From contig DATECF010000259.1 of NCBI GenBank assembly GCA_035287045.1, forward strand, positions 1 to 41,165: a stretch of 41,165 nucleotides of DNA, in the 5' to 3' direction. The position numbers and the translations under genes were made by a program. Below are positions 40,169 through 41,165 of this stretch, piece by piece (the stretch's first letter is position 1; each line of letters starts with the position of its first letter). This stretch comes from JACPAP01 sp035287045 (lineage in GTDB: Bacteria > Gemmatimonadota > Gemmatimonadetes > Gemmatimonadales > GWC2-71-9). The notes under the pieces were generated by a model. The model had not been told where the DNA came from and ran no database searches. It saw only the letters and a program-made list of their open reading frames with translations.

Positions 40169-41165
40169 TCACGGTGCGGATAACTCGCGGCGCGCGGATT
40201 CCACCCGGTCGCGGAACTGCCGGTCGCGTTGCATGTGGCTTTCGACCCGGGCGATGCTGTGGATGACGGTGGAGTGATCCCGGCCGCCGAACGCCTGCCC
40301 GATCTCGACCAGCTGCAGTCCCAGGAGGTCCCGCGCCAGGAACATGGCTACCTGACGGGGGACGGTGAGGGTCTTCACACGGGCCTTCGACCGCAGGCCC
40401 TCCGTGGTGACGCCCCAGCGCCGGGCGACGACCTCCTGCACTCGATCCACGCTGGGAAGAGCGGGCGGCGCACCCGCGGCGGCCGCATCCGCCTGCCGGA
40501 TCTTGTCCGACAGCGCGTCGCGCGCCAGCTCGATGGAGATCTCCCGATGCTTGAGCGACGCATAGAGCAGCAGCTTGATGATGCAGCCTTCGAGCTCGCG
40601 CACCGAGCTGCGCACGTGCTCGGCGATGAAGCGAAGCACGTCGTCCGGGATGGTGAGCTCGAGGTGATCCTGCTCCGCCTTCTTGCGGAGGATCGCGATG
40701 CGATGCTCCAGGTCCGGCTGGCCGATGTCCGCCACCATGCCCCACTCGAACCGGCTCACCAGCCGATCTTCGAGCCCCGGGATTTCCTTGGGCGGCCGGT
40801 CCGAGGTGAGAACGATTTGCTTCCCCGCCTCGTGCAGCGCGTTGAACGTGTGGAAGAACTCCTCCTGCGTCATCTCCTTGCCCTCGAGGAAATGGACGTC
40901 GTCCACGAGGAACATGTCCACGTCGCTGCGGTACTGGCGGCGGAAGTCCGGCATGGTGCGGCTGTGAATGCTCTCGATCACCTCGTTGATGAACTGCTCC
41001 GCCCCCATGTACGAGACCTGGAATCTGGGGTAGCGCTCCAGCACGGCATGCGCGATCGCCTGCATCAGGTGCGTCTTGCCCAGGCCGGTGGCCCCGTAAA
41101 TGAAGAGCGGGTTGTAGGTCTTGGCGGGCGCCTCGGCCACCGCGTGGGCCGCGGCGGCCGCGAGC
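40169..41165 (-). CDS. dnaA: Chromosomal replication initiator DnaA, 5' end cut by window
   Basis: About 331 residues are visible and the frame stays open to the window edge, so the start and the N-terminal domains I and II lie outside. The AAA+ domain has Walker A GATGLGKTH and Walker B MFLVDDVHFLEGK, sensor-type LTSDRPPKEIPGLEDRL (key part SDRPP), and the DNA-binding domain IV carries the signature GGRDHSTVIHSI. DnaA binds its boxes at the origin as an ATP-driven filament and opens the duplex. The GTG at 41140 is an internal codon, not the start. dnaN follows on the same strand. Confidence 0.97.
   Translation of the reverse strand, partial: LAAAAAHAVAEAPAKTYNPLFIYGATGLGKTHLMQAIAHAVLERYPRFQVSYMGAEQFINEVIESIHSRTMPDFRRQYRSDVDMFLVDDVHFLEGKEMTQEEFFHTFNALHEAGKQIVLTSDRPPKEIPGLEDRLVSRFEWGMVADIGQPDLEHRIAILRKKAEQDHLELTIPDDVLRFIAEHVRSSVRELEGCIIKLLLYASLKHREISIELARDALSDKIRQADAAAAGAPPALPSVDRVQEVVARRWGVTTEGLRSKARVKTLTVPRQVAMFLARDLLGLQLVEIGQAFGGRDHSTVIHSIARVESHMQRDRQFRDRVESARRELSAP

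Noticed and set aside
1..41165. CRISPR arrays, tRNA genes, insertion sequences or prophage
   Set aside because: I saw no regularly spaced repeats, no cloverleaf-like genes, and no transposase, integrase or phage proteins.

Overview
The window is GC-rich, densely coded bacterial DNA without tRNAs, insertion sequences or CRISPR arrays. Two SusC/SusD-type outer-membrane uptake pairs in a high-GC background, a VPS10/Asp-box secreted protein, a GWxTD lipoprotein, stand-alone carboxypeptidase-regulatory/plug proteins and a dnaA-dnaN pair together point to a Gemmatimonadota-like organism. That assignment is inferred from gene content; no marker tree was run. The presence of dnaA, dnaN and rnpB suggests the window lies close to the chromosome origin.

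Left part (1-13.3 kb, mostly + strand): the end of one SusC, its SusD partner, a plug-only protein, then a convergent alpha/beta hydrolase. A 357-bp control region follows, rich in palindromes, and drives an operon of a small lipoprotein (read here as a detached plug-like protein), SusC and SusD, which ends at a strong UUCG-loop terminator. A secreted D-aminoacylase-type amidohydrolase comes next.

Middle part (13.3-32.1 kb): a secreted Asp-box (VPS10-like) protein, divergent RNase D, an Fe-S assembly factor, a DCC thiol oxidoreductase, a serine beta-lactamase-like hydrolase head-to-head with an M28 peptidase lipoprotein, a matrixin-type metalloprotease and an MMPL/RND transporter. A long minus-strand run follows, in transcription order: Slt-type lytic transglycosylase, CTP-dependent lipid kinase-like membrane protein, cold-shock protein, GWxTD lipoprotein, DNA polymerase I, a lone pseudopilin and a DUF4031-like protein. 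Many of these genes overlap by a few bases.

Right part (32.1-41.2 kb): a soluble Ser/Thr kinase, pyrE and a six-helix methyl-accepting-type protein; an AraC-type regulator with a degenerate receiver; rnpB; a tightly overlapping three-gene envelope operon of unknown function; then dnaN and the 3' part of dnaA on the minus strand. The dnaA-dnaN gap holds DnaA-box-like and DnaA-trio-like sequence.

Taken together, the left and middle parts look like envelope equipment for binding, cutting and importing peptides (SusCD pairs, amidohydrolase, M28, matrixin, beta-lactamase-like hydrolase). The right part is replication and RNA housekeeping. The most unusual items are the control region and coupled plug-like lipoprotein at 5922-6613, the second plug-only protein at 4059-4952, several enzymes with altered metal-ligand or proofreading residues, and the possible unwinding element between dnaA and dnaN.
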